DNA from: Pseudomonas bohemica
GTDB taxonomy: Bacteria; Pseudomonadota; Gammaproteobacteria; Pseudomonadales; Pseudomonadaceae
NCBI RefSeq assembly: GCF_002934685.1
Contig: NZ_NKHL01000117.1
Coordinates: 200,986-264,985 of the forward strand
Length of the DNA stretch: 64,000 bases
Direction: 5' to 3'
The translations under genes and the position numbers were made by a program. Below, piece by piece: positions 16,220 through 24,623 of this stretch. Each line of letters begins with the position of its first letter. Position 1 is the stretch's first letter. The notes under the pieces are model-generated. The model was not told the DNA's origin. It worked only from the letters and a program-made list of their open reading frames with translations, and did not search any database.

Positions 16220-18610
16220 TCAGAAGTTGTACGTGACCTTGCCGTAGTAAAACGCGCCGCTATAGCCGTAAGGCGAGAACGTGCTGTAGGCCAGGTTGCC
16301 GCCGCTGGAGGCGTAGGCGTTGAGCTTTTCAGGGTATTTGTCAGTCACGTTGTCGCCGCCGAGGGTAAAGACCCAGTTCTTGAGCTTGTAATCGACAGCC
16401 AGGTCCAGCAGCCACGCGGCACTGAAGGTCTGGTCGTTGATTTTGTCGGCCTGGTAACTGGTGAATTCGCCATAGCGCACCAGATTGGAATGCAGCGCCC
16501 AGTTGCCGTATTCGAAGTCGTTGGCCAGGCTGAGTTTGTGCTGCGGGGTGGTATCGCCCAACAGCCCGATGCGCTCGCGGCGGTCCACCCGCACCAGGTC
16601 TACCCCCAATTGATCGAGAATCGCCGGGTTGGCTTTCACGTCAGTCACTTTGGTGTGGTTGTAGTTGTAGCCGACCGTGCTGTTCCAGTGCACGCCGTTA
16701 TCGAACGCATACCGATAGTTGGTCACCAGATCGATGCCGTCGGTGCTGGTATCGGTCGCGTTGGTGAAATACCGCGCGCTGGTGTAATTGATATCGCCGA
16801 CGCCATTGGCCTTGAGGTAGTCGATGGCCGCGTTGTTCAGCACCAGGTTGGAGGACAGCGACACTCGGTCCCGAATGTCGATGCGATAGACATCGGCGGT
16901 GACCGTCAGGTGGTCCAGTGGCTTGAGCACCAGGCCGAGGCTGTAGTTGCGCGACTTCTCGGCTTTCAGATCATCCGCGCCCAGCAGCTTGGCGACCTTG
17001 CTGTTGGCCGGGAAGGTGCCGGATTCCTGAATCGTGTTACCGATCAATTGCGAGGAGGTAAAGGCAAAGTTCTGTTGGGCCAGCGACGGCGCGCGGAAAC
17101 CGGTGGAGACACTGCCGCGCAATGCTACTTGCGGCGTGAAGTCATAACGGGCCGACAGCGAGCCACTCACATTGGAGCCGAAATCGCTGTAGTCCTCGTG
17201 ACGCACCGCCGCCGATACGCCGAGCTTTTCGGTCAGGTTGGTTTCCAGGTCCAGATACTGGGCGAAGTTGTGCCGCGAGCTGCTGCCTGCGTCCGAGTCG
17301 CGGAAGCCGCCCAGCCCGGAGCTGCCAGTCTGGTAATAGGACTCCGGTTGGCCGGCCTCGATCTGGTACCCCTGACGCAGATACTCGGCCCCGAACGCGA
17401 CCGAAACCGGGTACGGCAGGATGCCGATATTGAACTCACGGGAAAGGTCCAGCGAGAGTTGGCGCTGATCGTTGGTCAAGGTGCCGTTGTCGAACGACAG
17501 CGGCGTGTTCAGGCCCAGCGAGGTGTTCAGCGTGCGAGTGTGGATCTCGTAGGAGTTCTTGCCGTAGTTGGCCGACACATCGTAGTGCCAGTCATTGCTC
17601 AGCTCCCCGCGAAGCCCGGCGACGAACGAGGTGTCTTCCAGGGTGCCGCGAATCAGCGGCAAATAACCGTTGGGGTAGATTGCCGCGATGTTGTTGGAGG
17701 CATTGCTCGGCCGGTAGAACGCCGCCGTTTCGCCGCGCCGCTTGCTGTAGCCGCCGAAGGCGTAGAACTCCGCTGCATCGTTGAAGCTGTATTCGGAGTT
17801 GAATTGCACCTTGCCTTCATCGGTGGCTGGCTCGCCTTGGCGAAACACGTGCTGGCCGTAGGTGGTAGAGCCGATGCTCGATGCGCGGTAATCATCCCCT
17901 GCCCTGTCGGTGTAATCGTTGTTGGCGCCCTCGCCCGACAGGTTGATGAAGCCATTGGAACCCAACGCGAAGCCGGTATTGCCTGACACCTGGCGTTGAA
18001 TACCGTCGCCCTTTTTGTACTCACCCCATTTGGTCGAAATCGACCCGCCGTGATCAGCGGTCTTGAGGAGGATATTGATCACCCCCGCAATCGCATCGGA
18101 GCCGTAACGCGCCGATGCACCGTCACGCAGCACCTCGATGTGATCGATCGCCGACAGCGGAATCGCGTTGAGGTCGGCAGGTGCGGAGCCGCGGCCCACC
18201 GCGCCGCCCAGGTTGACGAACGCCGAGGTGTGGCGGCGTTTGCCGTTGACCAACACCAGCACCTGATCGGGCGAGAGACCACGCAATTGTGCCGGACGTG
18301 TCAGTTCGGCCCCATCCACCAAACTAGGCCGCGGAAAGTTGATCGACGGAATCAGCCGCGCGAGCACGGTTCCCAGTTCATCCGAACCACTGCTGCGCAG
18401 GCTGTCGCCGGAGATGACATCGATGGGCGAGAGTGAAGCACTGGCCGTGCGTTCCTGAGCGCGCGTGCCGGTGACAATGACGGTATCCAGTTGCGAGTCG
18501 CCACCCTCGGCCGATTCTTCAGCGAAGGCCCCACTGCTGCAAAGAGCGAAACCTGTAACGTTGGCCACGATGATTGCTCTGGAAAGAAGATCCCTTTTGT
18601 AATTCCCCAT
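16220..18610 (-). CDS. TonB-dependent outer membrane receptor
   Basis: 796 aa. Signal peptide about 1-30 (cleavage near AFAEES), a TonB-box-like DTVIVTG at about residue 42, plug domain about 50-180 (VLVLVNGKRR, VEVLRDG-type IEVLRDGASARYGSDAIAGVIN), then a 22-strand barrel ending in the terminal phenylalanine TYNF. It would import an iron chelate, cobalamin, or an organic compound using TonB energy. No Fur box or partner sigma/anti-sigma genes are visible, and the substrate is unknown. It diverges from the nitrilase-like gene. Confidence 0.93.
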   Translation of the reverse strand: MGNYKRDLLSRAIIVANVTGFALCSSGAFAEESAEGGDSQLDTVIVTGTRAQERTASASLSPIDVISGDSLRSSGSDELGTVLARLIPSINFPRPSLVDGAELTRPAQLRGLSPDQVLVLVNGKRRHTSAFVNLGGAVGRGSAPADLNAIPLSAIDHIEVLRDGASARYGSDAIAGVINILLKTADHGGSISTKWGEYKKGDGIQRQVSGNTGFALGSNGFINLSGEGANNDYTDRAGDDYRASSIGSTTYGQHVFRQGEPATDEGKVQFNSEYSFNDAAEFYAFGGYSKRRGETAAFYRPSNASNNIAAIYPNGYLPLIRGTLEDTSFVAGLRGELSNDWHYDVSANYGKNSYEIHTRTLNTSLGLNTPLSFDNGTLTNDQRQLSLDLSREFNIGILPYPVSVAFGAEYLRQGYQIEAGQPESYYQTGSSGLGGFRDSDAGSSSRHNFAQYLDLETNLTEKLGVSAAVRHEDYSDFGSNVSGSLSARYDFTPQVALRGSVSTGFRAPSLAQQNFAFTSSQLIGNTIQESGTFPANSKVAKLLGADDLKAEKSRNYSLGLVLKPLDHLTVTADVYRIDIRDRVSLSSNLVLNNAAIDYLKANGVGDINYTSARYFTNATDTSTDGIDLVTNYRYAFDNGVHWNSTVGYNYNHTKVTDVKANPAILDQLGVDLVRVDRRERIGLLGDTTPQHKLSLANDFEYGNWALHSNLVRYGEFTSYQADKINDQTFSAAWLLDLAVDYKLKNWVFTLGGDNVTDKYPEKLNAYASSGGNLAYSTFSPYGYSGAFYYGKVTYNF

Positions 18611-18949
18611 AACGCTTCCTTAACGTTGAATCCATGGCACGAACCATGATTCGGACGAGCGATCCGCTTGGCAGACGGTGGCGGTCATCAACCTTGATTA
18701 GAATGGTCCAGCTGCCCGGTCATATACTCTAATAGCGCACCTTGAATTTTTTTAAATACCGTTATGGAATATGTCTGGCTATATGACCCGAGCCAGAGCC
18801 ATCGGCACCGTAATGCGTGCCGCTTGAGGACCGTGAAAATACTCGCGCCGCAGTTAAATCACTTCGGTAAGTCGCTGTTTTCCCGTAGCCTTGGAGGCCA
18901 TCCACCCACGCACTACTACATGCTTATCAAGGTTCGCTCGTCGCCCCTC
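18611..18949. other. Divergent intergenic region, no gene
   Basis: 339 bases between the TonB receptor and the nitrilase-like gene. It contains AT-rich stretches (around 18722-18765) suitable for promoters in both directions. No operator, repeat or RNA gene is recognised. Confidence 0.4.
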
Positions 18950-20101
18950 ATGCGCAAAGTTCTTGGCTCACTCACCGCGGTCGTGCTGGCGATTCTTCTC
19001 GTCAGCTATGGGCTATGGACAAGCAAGCGCCATGTAGGTCATTACCTCACCGACCTGCGCATTCAACTGGTTATCAACGATGGCGAACCGGGTGATCACG
19101 GCAATTTGCTGGGAATTCAACCGGAGCTGTTTCCGTCCGATTACTCAAGCGTCAAGCGCCTGCACCGCAAGCTTGCGGCGTATCTGCAACAGGCTCGCGA
19201 TCGTGGCCTGATCAACGACAAGACCATCGTTGTCCTGCCTGAACACATCGGCACCTGGCTGTTTGCGGTGGACGAAAAATCGCAGTTCTATCAGGCAGCG
19301 ACCATTGAAGAAGCAATGAACTGGCTGGCGTTCAGCAACCCGCTGCTGTTTGTCGATGCGATGTTTCATGCCCGAGGCGAAAGCCGGCTGGACGATGCAC
19401 ACCTGCGCATGAAAGCACGCAGCATGGCGCAGGATTATCAGAACGTGTTCGGCGGCCTGGCCAAGGAATTCGGGGTGACGCTGGTGGCCGGTTCGATCGT
19501 GTTGCCTGCCCCCGAAGTGCGGGACGGTCAAATGCAAGTCGGCAAAGGTGCGCTGTACAACAGCAGCGTGGTGTTCGGTCGCGACGGGCTGCCCATCGGC
19601 CAGCCGCAACGCCAGTTGTTCCCGTCCTGGTACCAGCGCGGTTATATCCGCTCCGGCAAAGACGCGCCGTTGAATGTCGTCCAAACCCCTGCCGGCCGGC
19701 TCGCCACGCTGATTGGCAGTGACAGTTGGTACCCGGACAACTATGTGCGACTGAACGCGACGGGCGCGGAGCTGATCGCCGTGCCCGCGTTCGTGGCGGG
19801 CAACGGCAGCTGGTCGCGCCCTTGGCGCGGCGACAAACATCAGGCGCTGTCCAGCCATCTGGACCTGGGCCCCAAACCACTTACCGAAGGCGAAGCCTGG
19901 CGACGCCTGGCCCTGGCACCGATCAGCACGGCCAAGGCAGGCATCAGCGTGTTCATGCGCGGCCAGTTCTGGGATCAGGGCAGCGCCGGTCACAGTTTTG
20001 CCAGCCGTGGCGGACAAAGCGTTGCCGAACAGTCCATCAGCGCGGCCCCCAAAGGTGCCAAACCCGGTCACGGGGCGCGCCTGATCAATCTTTGGTTGTG
20101 A
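18950..20101 (+). CDS. Nitrilase-superfamily membrane-anchored protein without Lys/Cys catalytic residues
   Basis: 383 aa from the ATG at 18950; ATGs at 18920 or 18764 are possible and no start has a strong ribosome site. One N-terminal membrane segment (about residues 4-20) precedes a carbon-nitrogen hydrolase fold. The glutamate of the E-K-C triad is in VVLPEHIG. The expected Cys in a LIC-x-D motif reads LIGSDSWYPD (Gly256), and the expected Lys before HLFP reads QRQLFP. Catalysis by the normal mechanism is therefore doubtful. Four bases separate it from the AraC gene, suggesting one operon. Confidence 0.8.
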   Translation: MRKVLGSLTAVVLAILLVSYGLWTSKRHVGHYLTDLRIQLVINDGEPGDHGNLLGIQPELFPSDYSSVKRLHRKLAAYLQQARDRGLINDKTIVVLPEHIGTWLFAVDEKSQFYQAATIEEAMNWLAFSNPLLFVDAMFHARGESRLDDAHLRMKARSMAQDYQNVFGGLAKEFGVTLVAGSIVLPAPEVRDGQMQVGKGALYNSSVVFGRDGLPIGQPQRQLFPSWYQRGYIRSGKDAPLNVVQTPAGRLATLIGSDSWYPDNYVRLNATGAELIAVPAFVAGNGSWSRPWRGDKHQALSSHLDLGPKPLTEGEAWRRLALAPISTAKAGISVFMRGQFWDQGSAGHSFASRGGQSVAEQSISAAPKGAKPGHGARLINLWL

Positions 20102-20104
20102 CCG

Positions 20105-21145
20105 ATGAACGCGTCTCGGGTACGGCTGGGCGATCTGTCCGTGGGTTTCGTTCATAGCCTCGCCGACGCCGTGCGCTGCGCTGGCCACGATCCACAACCG
20201 CTGCTCGATCAATACGGCCTGGACGCCGCACGCCTGGGTGAAGCCGGGGCGCGGCTGTCGATCCCGCGCTATATGCGCTTGGGCCATGCGGCCATCCAGC
20301 TGTCCGGCATGCCAGGGCTTGGCCTGCGCATGGGCCAGTTGAGCCGTATGGGTCAGGCGGGGCTTGCCGGAATCACTGCCGCCCAGGCGCCGACCGTTCG
20401 CGAGGCGGCGCGCACGCTGATTCGTTTCGAGGCGCTGTACGGCTCCAATTATCGCGGGCAATCGAGTTTTCACGAGGACAGCGAGGGTGCCTGGCTGCGG
20501 TTTTATTCCATCAGCCCGTACAACGACTACAACCGCTTCGTCGTGGATTCGATTCTTGCCGGCTGGTTGCATCAGCTATCGACACTGGCTGGCGCACCCG
20601 TCATGGCGGAGCGTGTCGACATCGAATTCGAGGCACCGACCTATGTCGCAGACTATTCGGTATTGAGCGAGCAACCGGTGAATTTCGGGTCGGGGCTCAA
20701 CCAGTTGCGCCTGAGCCAGCACAGTCTGGGGCTGCGCAATCCCGATCACGTCCCCAGCACCTGGCGGCACCTGCTGCAACTGTGCGAAAGGGAGCTGGAG
20801 CAACTGACGCGCACCCGCAGCCTGCGTGAACGTATCACTCAATTGCTGGGACCGTTGCTCAATGGAGGGAGGGAACCGGATCTGGAGGAAGTGGCAGCCC
20901 GGCTGAAAATGCCGACCTGGACCCTGCGCCGCAGACTGGCAGAAGAAGGGACGCGCTTTCGCGCGGTGCTCAATGACACGCGTCGAGATCTGGCGATGAC
21001 CTACATCCGCGATACGGAACTGGCCTTTGGCGAGATCGCCTACCTACTGGGCTTTGCTTCGGCCGAAGCCTTTCAACGCGCCTTCAAACGATGGAACGGA
21101 CAAACCCCGGGGGAGTTCCGCCGTAGCCAGCGTCATTCGGCCTGA
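20105..21145 (+). CDS. AraC family transcriptional regulator (OruR/ArgR-like architecture)
   Basis: 346 aa. An N-terminal arabinose-binding-like domain (about 20-220) is followed by a C-terminal AraC helix-turn-helix domain (about 240-340): LEEVAARLKMPTWTLRRRLAEEG and then ELAFGEIAYLLGFASAEAFQRAFKRWNGQTPGEFR in two helix-turn-helix units. It probably controls the nitrilase-like gene just upstream, possibly together with the divergent TonB receptor. The effector is unknown. Confidence 0.9.
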   Translation: MNASRVRLGDLSVGFVHSLADAVRCAGHDPQPLLDQYGLDAARLGEAGARLSIPRYMRLGHAAIQLSGMPGLGLRMGQLSRMGQAGLAGITAAQAPTVREAARTLIRFEALYGSNYRGQSSFHEDSEGAWLRFYSISPYNDYNRFVVDSILAGWLHQLSTLAGAPVMAERVDIEFEAPTYVADYSVLSEQPVNFGSGLNQLRLSQHSLGLRNPDHVPSTWRHLLQLCERELEQLTRTRSLRERITQLLGPLLNGGREPDLEEVAARLKMPTWTLRRRLAEEGTRFRAVLNDTRRDLAMTYIRDTELAFGEIAYLLGFASAEAFQRAFKRWNGQTPGEFRRSQRHSA

Positions 21146-21154
21146 TGGTTTCTT

Positions 21155-21241
21155 TTACAACTCGGTAGCGTCGTCCGCGGGTTCCAGCGGGTCGAGTTCG
21201 TACGCCTGATATTCCAGTAGCTCTTCTTGATATTCGTCCAT
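21155..21241 (-). CDS. Small acidic 28-aa protein
   Basis: Starts MDEYQEELLEYQAY and ends in a DPLEPADDATEL-like tail; 11 of 28 residues are Asp or Glu. GAGGG lies 8 bases before the ATG, a strong ribosome site. It is convergent with the AraC gene, whose stop is 9 bases away. Acidic proteins of this kind are often missed by gene finders. The function is unknown, and the call rests on the ribosome site plus composition. Confidence 0.55.
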   Translation of the reverse strand: MDEYQEELLEYQAYELDPLEPADDATEL

Positions 21242-21660
21242 CACTCATGCCCTCGTGGCTGGTCTTTTCGTTTCGGTCGTCTTTTTCCGTCGTTTCAGCG
21301 ACTGGTTTCACTGACCACGACCGTCACCCTAAAGTGCCCTCATGAATGGCACATGAAGGCTTGTTGAACAATCAACGAAGTGAACTCGGAAAAATTAACC
21401 GACGCTTCCTTGTCAGCGCTCTGGGGCGGGGTCCGTAGCCAAACGAGTGAATATTTGGCTCACGACAAAAATTCGTGCAAGTGGTCAGGAAAAAATCGCG
21501 ATCGCGCAGCAGACGACCTTCTGTGGGAGTGAGCGTGCTCACGAAGAGTCCACTGCATACACATTCCATGTAGGACCTGGAGGTCAGTCTTCGTGAGCAC
21601 ACTCACTCCCACAGGGTAACGGGTGCTGCCAGGGGAATGTGTTCACAGAGCATTAAATTG
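21242..21660. other. Intergenic region with one REPIN, no gene
   Basis: About 420 bases between the small acidic gene and the ilvA leader. Apart from the REPIN at 21521-21615 I see no gene, RNA or clear promoter. Confidence 0.4.
21521..21615. repeat. REPIN copy 4
   Basis: CTGTGGGAGTGAGCGTGCTC arm and inverted GTGAGCACACTCACTCCCAC arm, 95 bases. Both arms carry compensating changes relative to the consensus (GCGTGC/GCACAC), suggesting selection or joint copying of the hairpin. Confidence 0.85.
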
Positions 21661-21663
21661 CTA

Positions 21664-21693
21664 TTGACCGCCAGGGGTGCTGCGCAATAGTCT
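21664..21693 (+). promoter_or_regulatory. Putative promoter of the ilvA leader
   Basis: TTGACC (21664-21669) is followed after 18 bases by TAGTCT (21688-21693). The predicted start is near 21700, almost at the leader ATG (21701), which would make the leader mRNA nearly leaderless. The -10 match is weak. Confidence 0.4.
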
Positions 21694-21700
21694 TCGATCC

Positions 21701-21766
21701 ATGAACGTAACCAAGCATTTCTTCGGCCAGATAATTATTACCGCCATTCCAGTCATGGCGGGTTAG
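21701..21766 (+). CDS. ilvA leader peptide (isoleucine-rich, attenuation)
   Basis: 21 codons. The peptide begins MNVTKHFFGQ and continues IIITAIPVMAG, so four of its residues are Ile, three of them consecutive (ATA ATT ATT), with Val and Thr nearby. These are the products and substrate of the branched-chain pathway. The stop codon falls on the first arm of an antiterminator (21757-21764). There is no clear Shine-Dalgarno site, consistent with a leaderless start. A ribosome stalled at the Ile codons would leave the arm free. Confidence 0.65.
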   Translation: MNVTKHFFGQIIITAIPVMAG

Positions 21767-21808
21767 CCGACGTTTGCACCGAACCCGCCCTAGAGGCGGG
21801 TTTTCTCT
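21757..21808 (+). promoter_or_regulatory. Transcription attenuator upstream of ilvA
   Basis: GGCGGGTT occurs twice (21757-21764 and 21795-21802) around one AACCCGCC (21782-21789). The downstream pair forms a terminator hairpin (loop CTAGA) followed by a pyrimidine-rich tract. The upstream copy can pair instead with AACCCGCC and prevent it. This is a minimal ribosome-controlled attenuator: stalling at Ile codons favours read-through. Confidence 0.7.
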
Positions 21809-21849
21809 CTCTGTCTCCCGGGCCCCAAACTTCGAACCAGGAGTCAGAC

Positions 21850-21930
21850 ATGATCATCAACCGCCCTTCTCTCGCCGCCGTTGCCCAGTGCCTGATCATC
21901 GCCGCCCTTTCGACGGGGACGACACGATGA
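21850..21930 (+). CDS. Second short upstream ORF overlapping ilvA start
   Basis: 26 codons with a strong AGGAG site 6 to 7 bases upstream. The peptide starts MIINRPSL and contains LIIAAL, so it has two Ile-Ile pairs (ATC codons). Its TGA overlaps the ilvA ATG as ATGA. It could couple ilvA translation to isoleucyl-tRNA supply, or only deliver ribosomes. Whether it is translated is inference. Confidence 0.5.
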   Translation: MIINRPSLAAVAQCLIIAALSTGTTR

Positions 21931-23480
21931 ACCAGATGCTCCCCAATGCGGCGGTCAGTGGCGATCTGCTGAACTTCTATGCCAGGAAAATCCTCACCTC
22001 TCGCGTCTACGACGTCGCCGTGGAAACTCCGCTGCAGGGCGCTCGTCAGCTGTCCGAGCGGCTCGGCAACCAGGTGTTGCTCAAGCGCGAGGACCTGCAA
22101 CCAGTGTTCTCCTTCAAGATTCGCGGCGCCTATAACAAGCTGGCGCAACTGAGCCCTGAAGAACTGGCGCGCGGCGTGGTCACGGCTTCGGCGGGCAATC
22201 ACGCCCAAGGGTTGGCGCTGGCGGCGAAGACGCTGGGTGTGGCGGCAACCATCGTGATGCCCAAGACCACGCCGGAGATCAAGGTCGAGGGCGTACGCTC
22301 CCGCGGCGGAAAAGTCGTGCTGCACGGCGACTCTTTCCCCGAAGCGCTGGCGTATTCGCTGAAGCTGGTTGAGGAAAAAGGCTACGTCTACATCCACCCG
22401 TATGACGATCCAGACACCATCGCCGGGCAAGGCACGGTGGCGATGGAGATCCTGCGTCAGCATCCGGGCCAGCTGGACGCGATCTTCGTGCCGGTGGGCG
22501 GCGGCGGGCTGATTGCAGGGATCGCGGCGTACGTGAAATACCTGCGTCCGGAGACCAAGGTGATCGGCGTCGAACCGGACGATTCCAACTGCCTGCAACA
22601 GGCCATGGCCTATGGCGAGCGCGTGGTGCTGCAGCAGGTCGGGCTGTTCGCGGACGGCGTGGCGGTGGCGCAGATCGGCAAGCACACCTTCGACATCTGC
22701 AAGGATTACGTCGATGAAGTGATCACGGTCAGCACCGATGAAATCTGCGCGGCGATCAAGGACATCTACGACGACACCCGCTCGATCACCGAACCTGCGG
22801 GCGCGTTGGGCGTGGCCGGGATCAAGAAATACACCGAGCAATACGGCGTCAGCGGGCAGACCTTCGTCGCCATCGATTCAGGCGCCAACGTCAACTTCGA
22901 CCGCCTGCGCCACGTCGCCGAGCGCGCCGAACTGGGCGAAGGCCGCGAAGCGATCATCGCCGTGACCATCCCCGAACAGCCGGGCAGCTTCAAAGCGTTC
23001 TGCGAGGCGGTGGGCAAACGTCAGATCACCGAATTCAACTACCGCTATCACACCGATCGCGAGGCGCACATCTTCGTCGGCGTGCAGACTCACCCTGAGA
23101 ACGACCCACGCAAGGCGCTGATCGCCAGCCTCACCGCCCAGGGTTTCCCGGTGCTGGACCTGACCGACAATGAACTGGCCAAGCTGCATTTGCGGCACAT
23201 GGTCGGTGGGCATTCAGAGCGGGTCAGTGATGAAGTGGTGTTCCGCTTCGAATTCCCGGAGCGGCCGGGGGCGCTGTTCAACTTTCTGAATAAGCTGGGC
23301 GGCAAGTGGAATATTTCGATGTTTCATTACCGTAATCATGGCGCAGCGGATGGGCGGGTTGTGGCAGGGTTGGTGGTGCCGGAGGATGAGCGGCATCTGG
23401 TGTCGCAGGCGCTGGCGGAGATTGGGTACCCCTATTGGGATGAGACGAATAACCCGGCGTACAGGCTCTTCCTGGGCTGA
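21927..23480 (+). CDS. ilvA: Threonine ammonia-lyase, biosynthetic
   Basis: 517 aa from the ATG at 21927 (MNQMLPN; an ATG at 21936 is possible). It deaminates threonine to 2-oxobutanoate, the first committed step to isoleucine. The PLP lysine is in FSFKIRGAYNKL (Lys64), the cofactor glycine loop in VGGGGLIAGIAAY, and SAGNHAQGLALAA follows the lysine region. Residues about 335-510 form two ACT-like regulatory domains, typical of the feedback-inhibited biosynthetic enzyme rather than the catabolic form. An attenuator-like leader and an overlapping upstream ORF precede it. Pseudomonads often carry more than one ilvA. Confidence 0.95.
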   Translation: MNQMLPNAAVSGDLLNFYARKILTSRVYDVAVETPLQGARQLSERLGNQVLLKREDLQPVFSFKIRGAYNKLAQLSPEELARGVVTASAGNHAQGLALAAKTLGVAATIVMPKTTPEIKVEGVRSRGGKVVLHGDSFPEALAYSLKLVEEKGYVYIHPYDDPDTIAGQGTVAMEILRQHPGQLDAIFVPVGGGGLIAGIAAYVKYLRPETKVIGVEPDDSNCLQQAMAYGERVVLQQVGLFADGVAVAQIGKHTFDICKDYVDEVITVSTDEICAAIKDIYDDTRSITEPAGALGVAGIKKYTEQYGVSGQTFVAIDSGANVNFDRLRHVAERAELGEGREAIIAVTIPEQPGSFKAFCEAVGKRQITEFNYRYHTDREAHIFVGVQTHPENDPRKALIASLTAQGFPVLDLTDNELAKLHLRHMVGGHSERVSDEVVFRFEFPERPGALFNFLNKLGGKWNISMFHYRNHGAADGRVVAGLVVPEDERHLVSQALAEIGYPYWDETNNPAYRLFLG

Positions 23481-23571
23481 CTCGGCGAGTCTTGGTATTG
23501 CCCGTCGTTGCACGATCCACGCTTGTGATTCTGGCCGGAGATCGCGCAAAACTCATGGCTTTTGATTCTGG

Positions 23572-23703
23572 CCGCAGGAACGTGCTTGCCCGCGAACTGG
23601 CGCGAAGCGGCAGCAAAATCGGCAGACGCGGTGTGGCAGTTAGACCGTATTCTGAGGTTTCGCTGCCGCTGCGCGCCAGTTCGCGGGCAAGCGCACTTCT
23701 ACG
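23572..23703. repeat. Long palindromic REP pair
   Basis: Left arm: GCAGGAACGTGCTTGCCCGC continuing into GAACTGGCGCGAAGCGGCAGC. The right arm at 23662-23703 is its inverted copy with few mismatches (GCTGCCGCTGCGCGCCAGTT then CGCGGGCAAGCGCAC). Arms of about 40 bases exceed an ordinary REP. It lies in the 288-base gap between ilvA and DUF2242 (convergent genes), which has no other feature. Confidence 0.75.
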
Positions 23704-23768
23704 CCTTTCGGCAGAATCAGGTCGCTGGCAAGCACGCTAGCCTCCAGACGGAAGCGGGTCGCCATAAT

Positions 23769-24623
23769 CTATTGCGCTGGCGTCGCCTCAGGTACCGGTT
23801 CAGGTGTCGGAGTCGTCTCCGGCGCAGGGATTGCTGACGGTTCCGGTGCAGGCTGTGCTGGCGCCGCCGGCTCCGTCTTTACCGGCTCAGGTTCGGCAGG
23901 GGCTGGCATCGGTTCGCTGCTCTGCTCGGTGGTAGTGGCAGGTGGCGTAGTCGGCGTTGCTACTGGCGCGGGTGCGGCGGCCGGTGGCGCCTCAGCCGGT
24001 TTCTGCTCGGTCAATGCGGCGGCCTTGGCAGCGGCAGGCTCCGGCATGCCCAGATCGGTCTTCGGTTTTTCTTTGATGTGCGCAGCTTTCTTCACTTCAG
24101 GCGGCAGGAAGTTCTCCACCAGCGCGAAGAAACGGTCGTAAAACTTGGAAGACGCCACCGTTTCACTGGCCACCTTGACCATCGAGTCATCCGTCGAGCC
24201 GATCGGCATCGACACCGAACCCAACACGCCGACACCCAGACTGGCCGAGTTATTGACCTTCTTCAGCGCATAGCGATCTTGCAGAGCGTTGGCGAACATG
24301 GTGGTTTTGCCGTTGGCGCTGCCATCAGCGGCACACACCACATTGAAGCTGATCTCCATGTGAGTTTCGCCAGTCTGCTGGAAACTCTTGTGACCGGCGA
24401 TCGACTTCGGATCGCTGCTGGTAATGATGTATCCCTGACTCAACAGCGCCCGGCGACCCGCTTCGCAGGTAGCGGCGTCGGAAACGGGATAGTTGCGGGA
24501 GAACGTCCCAGCGTCGTCAAAGTTTTCGTGCTCGTAGACAGCCTGTTTCTTGGACGAGCAGCCCGCGGCGGCCAGCAGGACAAGCGCCCAGCATGCGATA
24601 CGAAAGCTCAGTAATTTAGACAT
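23769..24623 (-). CDS. DUF2242 family lipoprotein with Pro/Ala-rich tail
   Basis: 284 aa from the ATG at 24623. The signal sequence ends in the lipobox LLAAAGC (Cys near residue 21), so it is a predicted lipoprotein. A folded domain (about 30-170, with AATCEAGRRALLSQGYIITSS-type sequence) matches DUF2242. The last 100 residues are low-complexity Pro, Ala, Glu and Thr, probably a disordered spacer that reaches across the periplasm or wall. Function unknown. Confidence 0.85.
   Translation of the reverse strand: MSKLLSFRIACWALVLLAAAGCSSKKQAVYEHENFDDAGTFSRNYPVSDAATCEAGRRALLSQGYIITSSDPKSIAGHKSFQQTGETHMEISFNVVCAADGSANGKTTMFANALQDRYALKKVNNSASLGVGVLGSVSMPIGSTDDSMVKVASETVASSKFYDRFFALVENFLPPEVKKAAHIKEKPKTDLGMPEPAAAKAAALTEQKPAEAPPAAAPAPVATPTTPPATTTEQSSEPMPAPAEPEPVKTEPAAPAQPAPEPSAIPAPETTPTPEPVPEATPAQ

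Noticed and set aside
16064..17986. 640-aa plus-strand open frame across the TonB receptor gene
   Set aside because: Codon-bias shadow of the receptor; no ribosome site or recognisable domain.
18650..18760. Fur box before the TonB receptor
   Set aside because: AT-rich sequence is present but no convincing 19-base palindrome was found.
19145..20572. 475-aa minus-strand open frame over the nitrilase-like and AraC genes
   Set aside because: Covers two real genes in antisense; no start signal.
21774..21926. 51-codon in-frame N-terminal extension of ilvA
   Set aside because: Would run through the attenuator terminator and the upstream ORF; Arg/Pro-rich sequence unlike any IlvA N-terminus.
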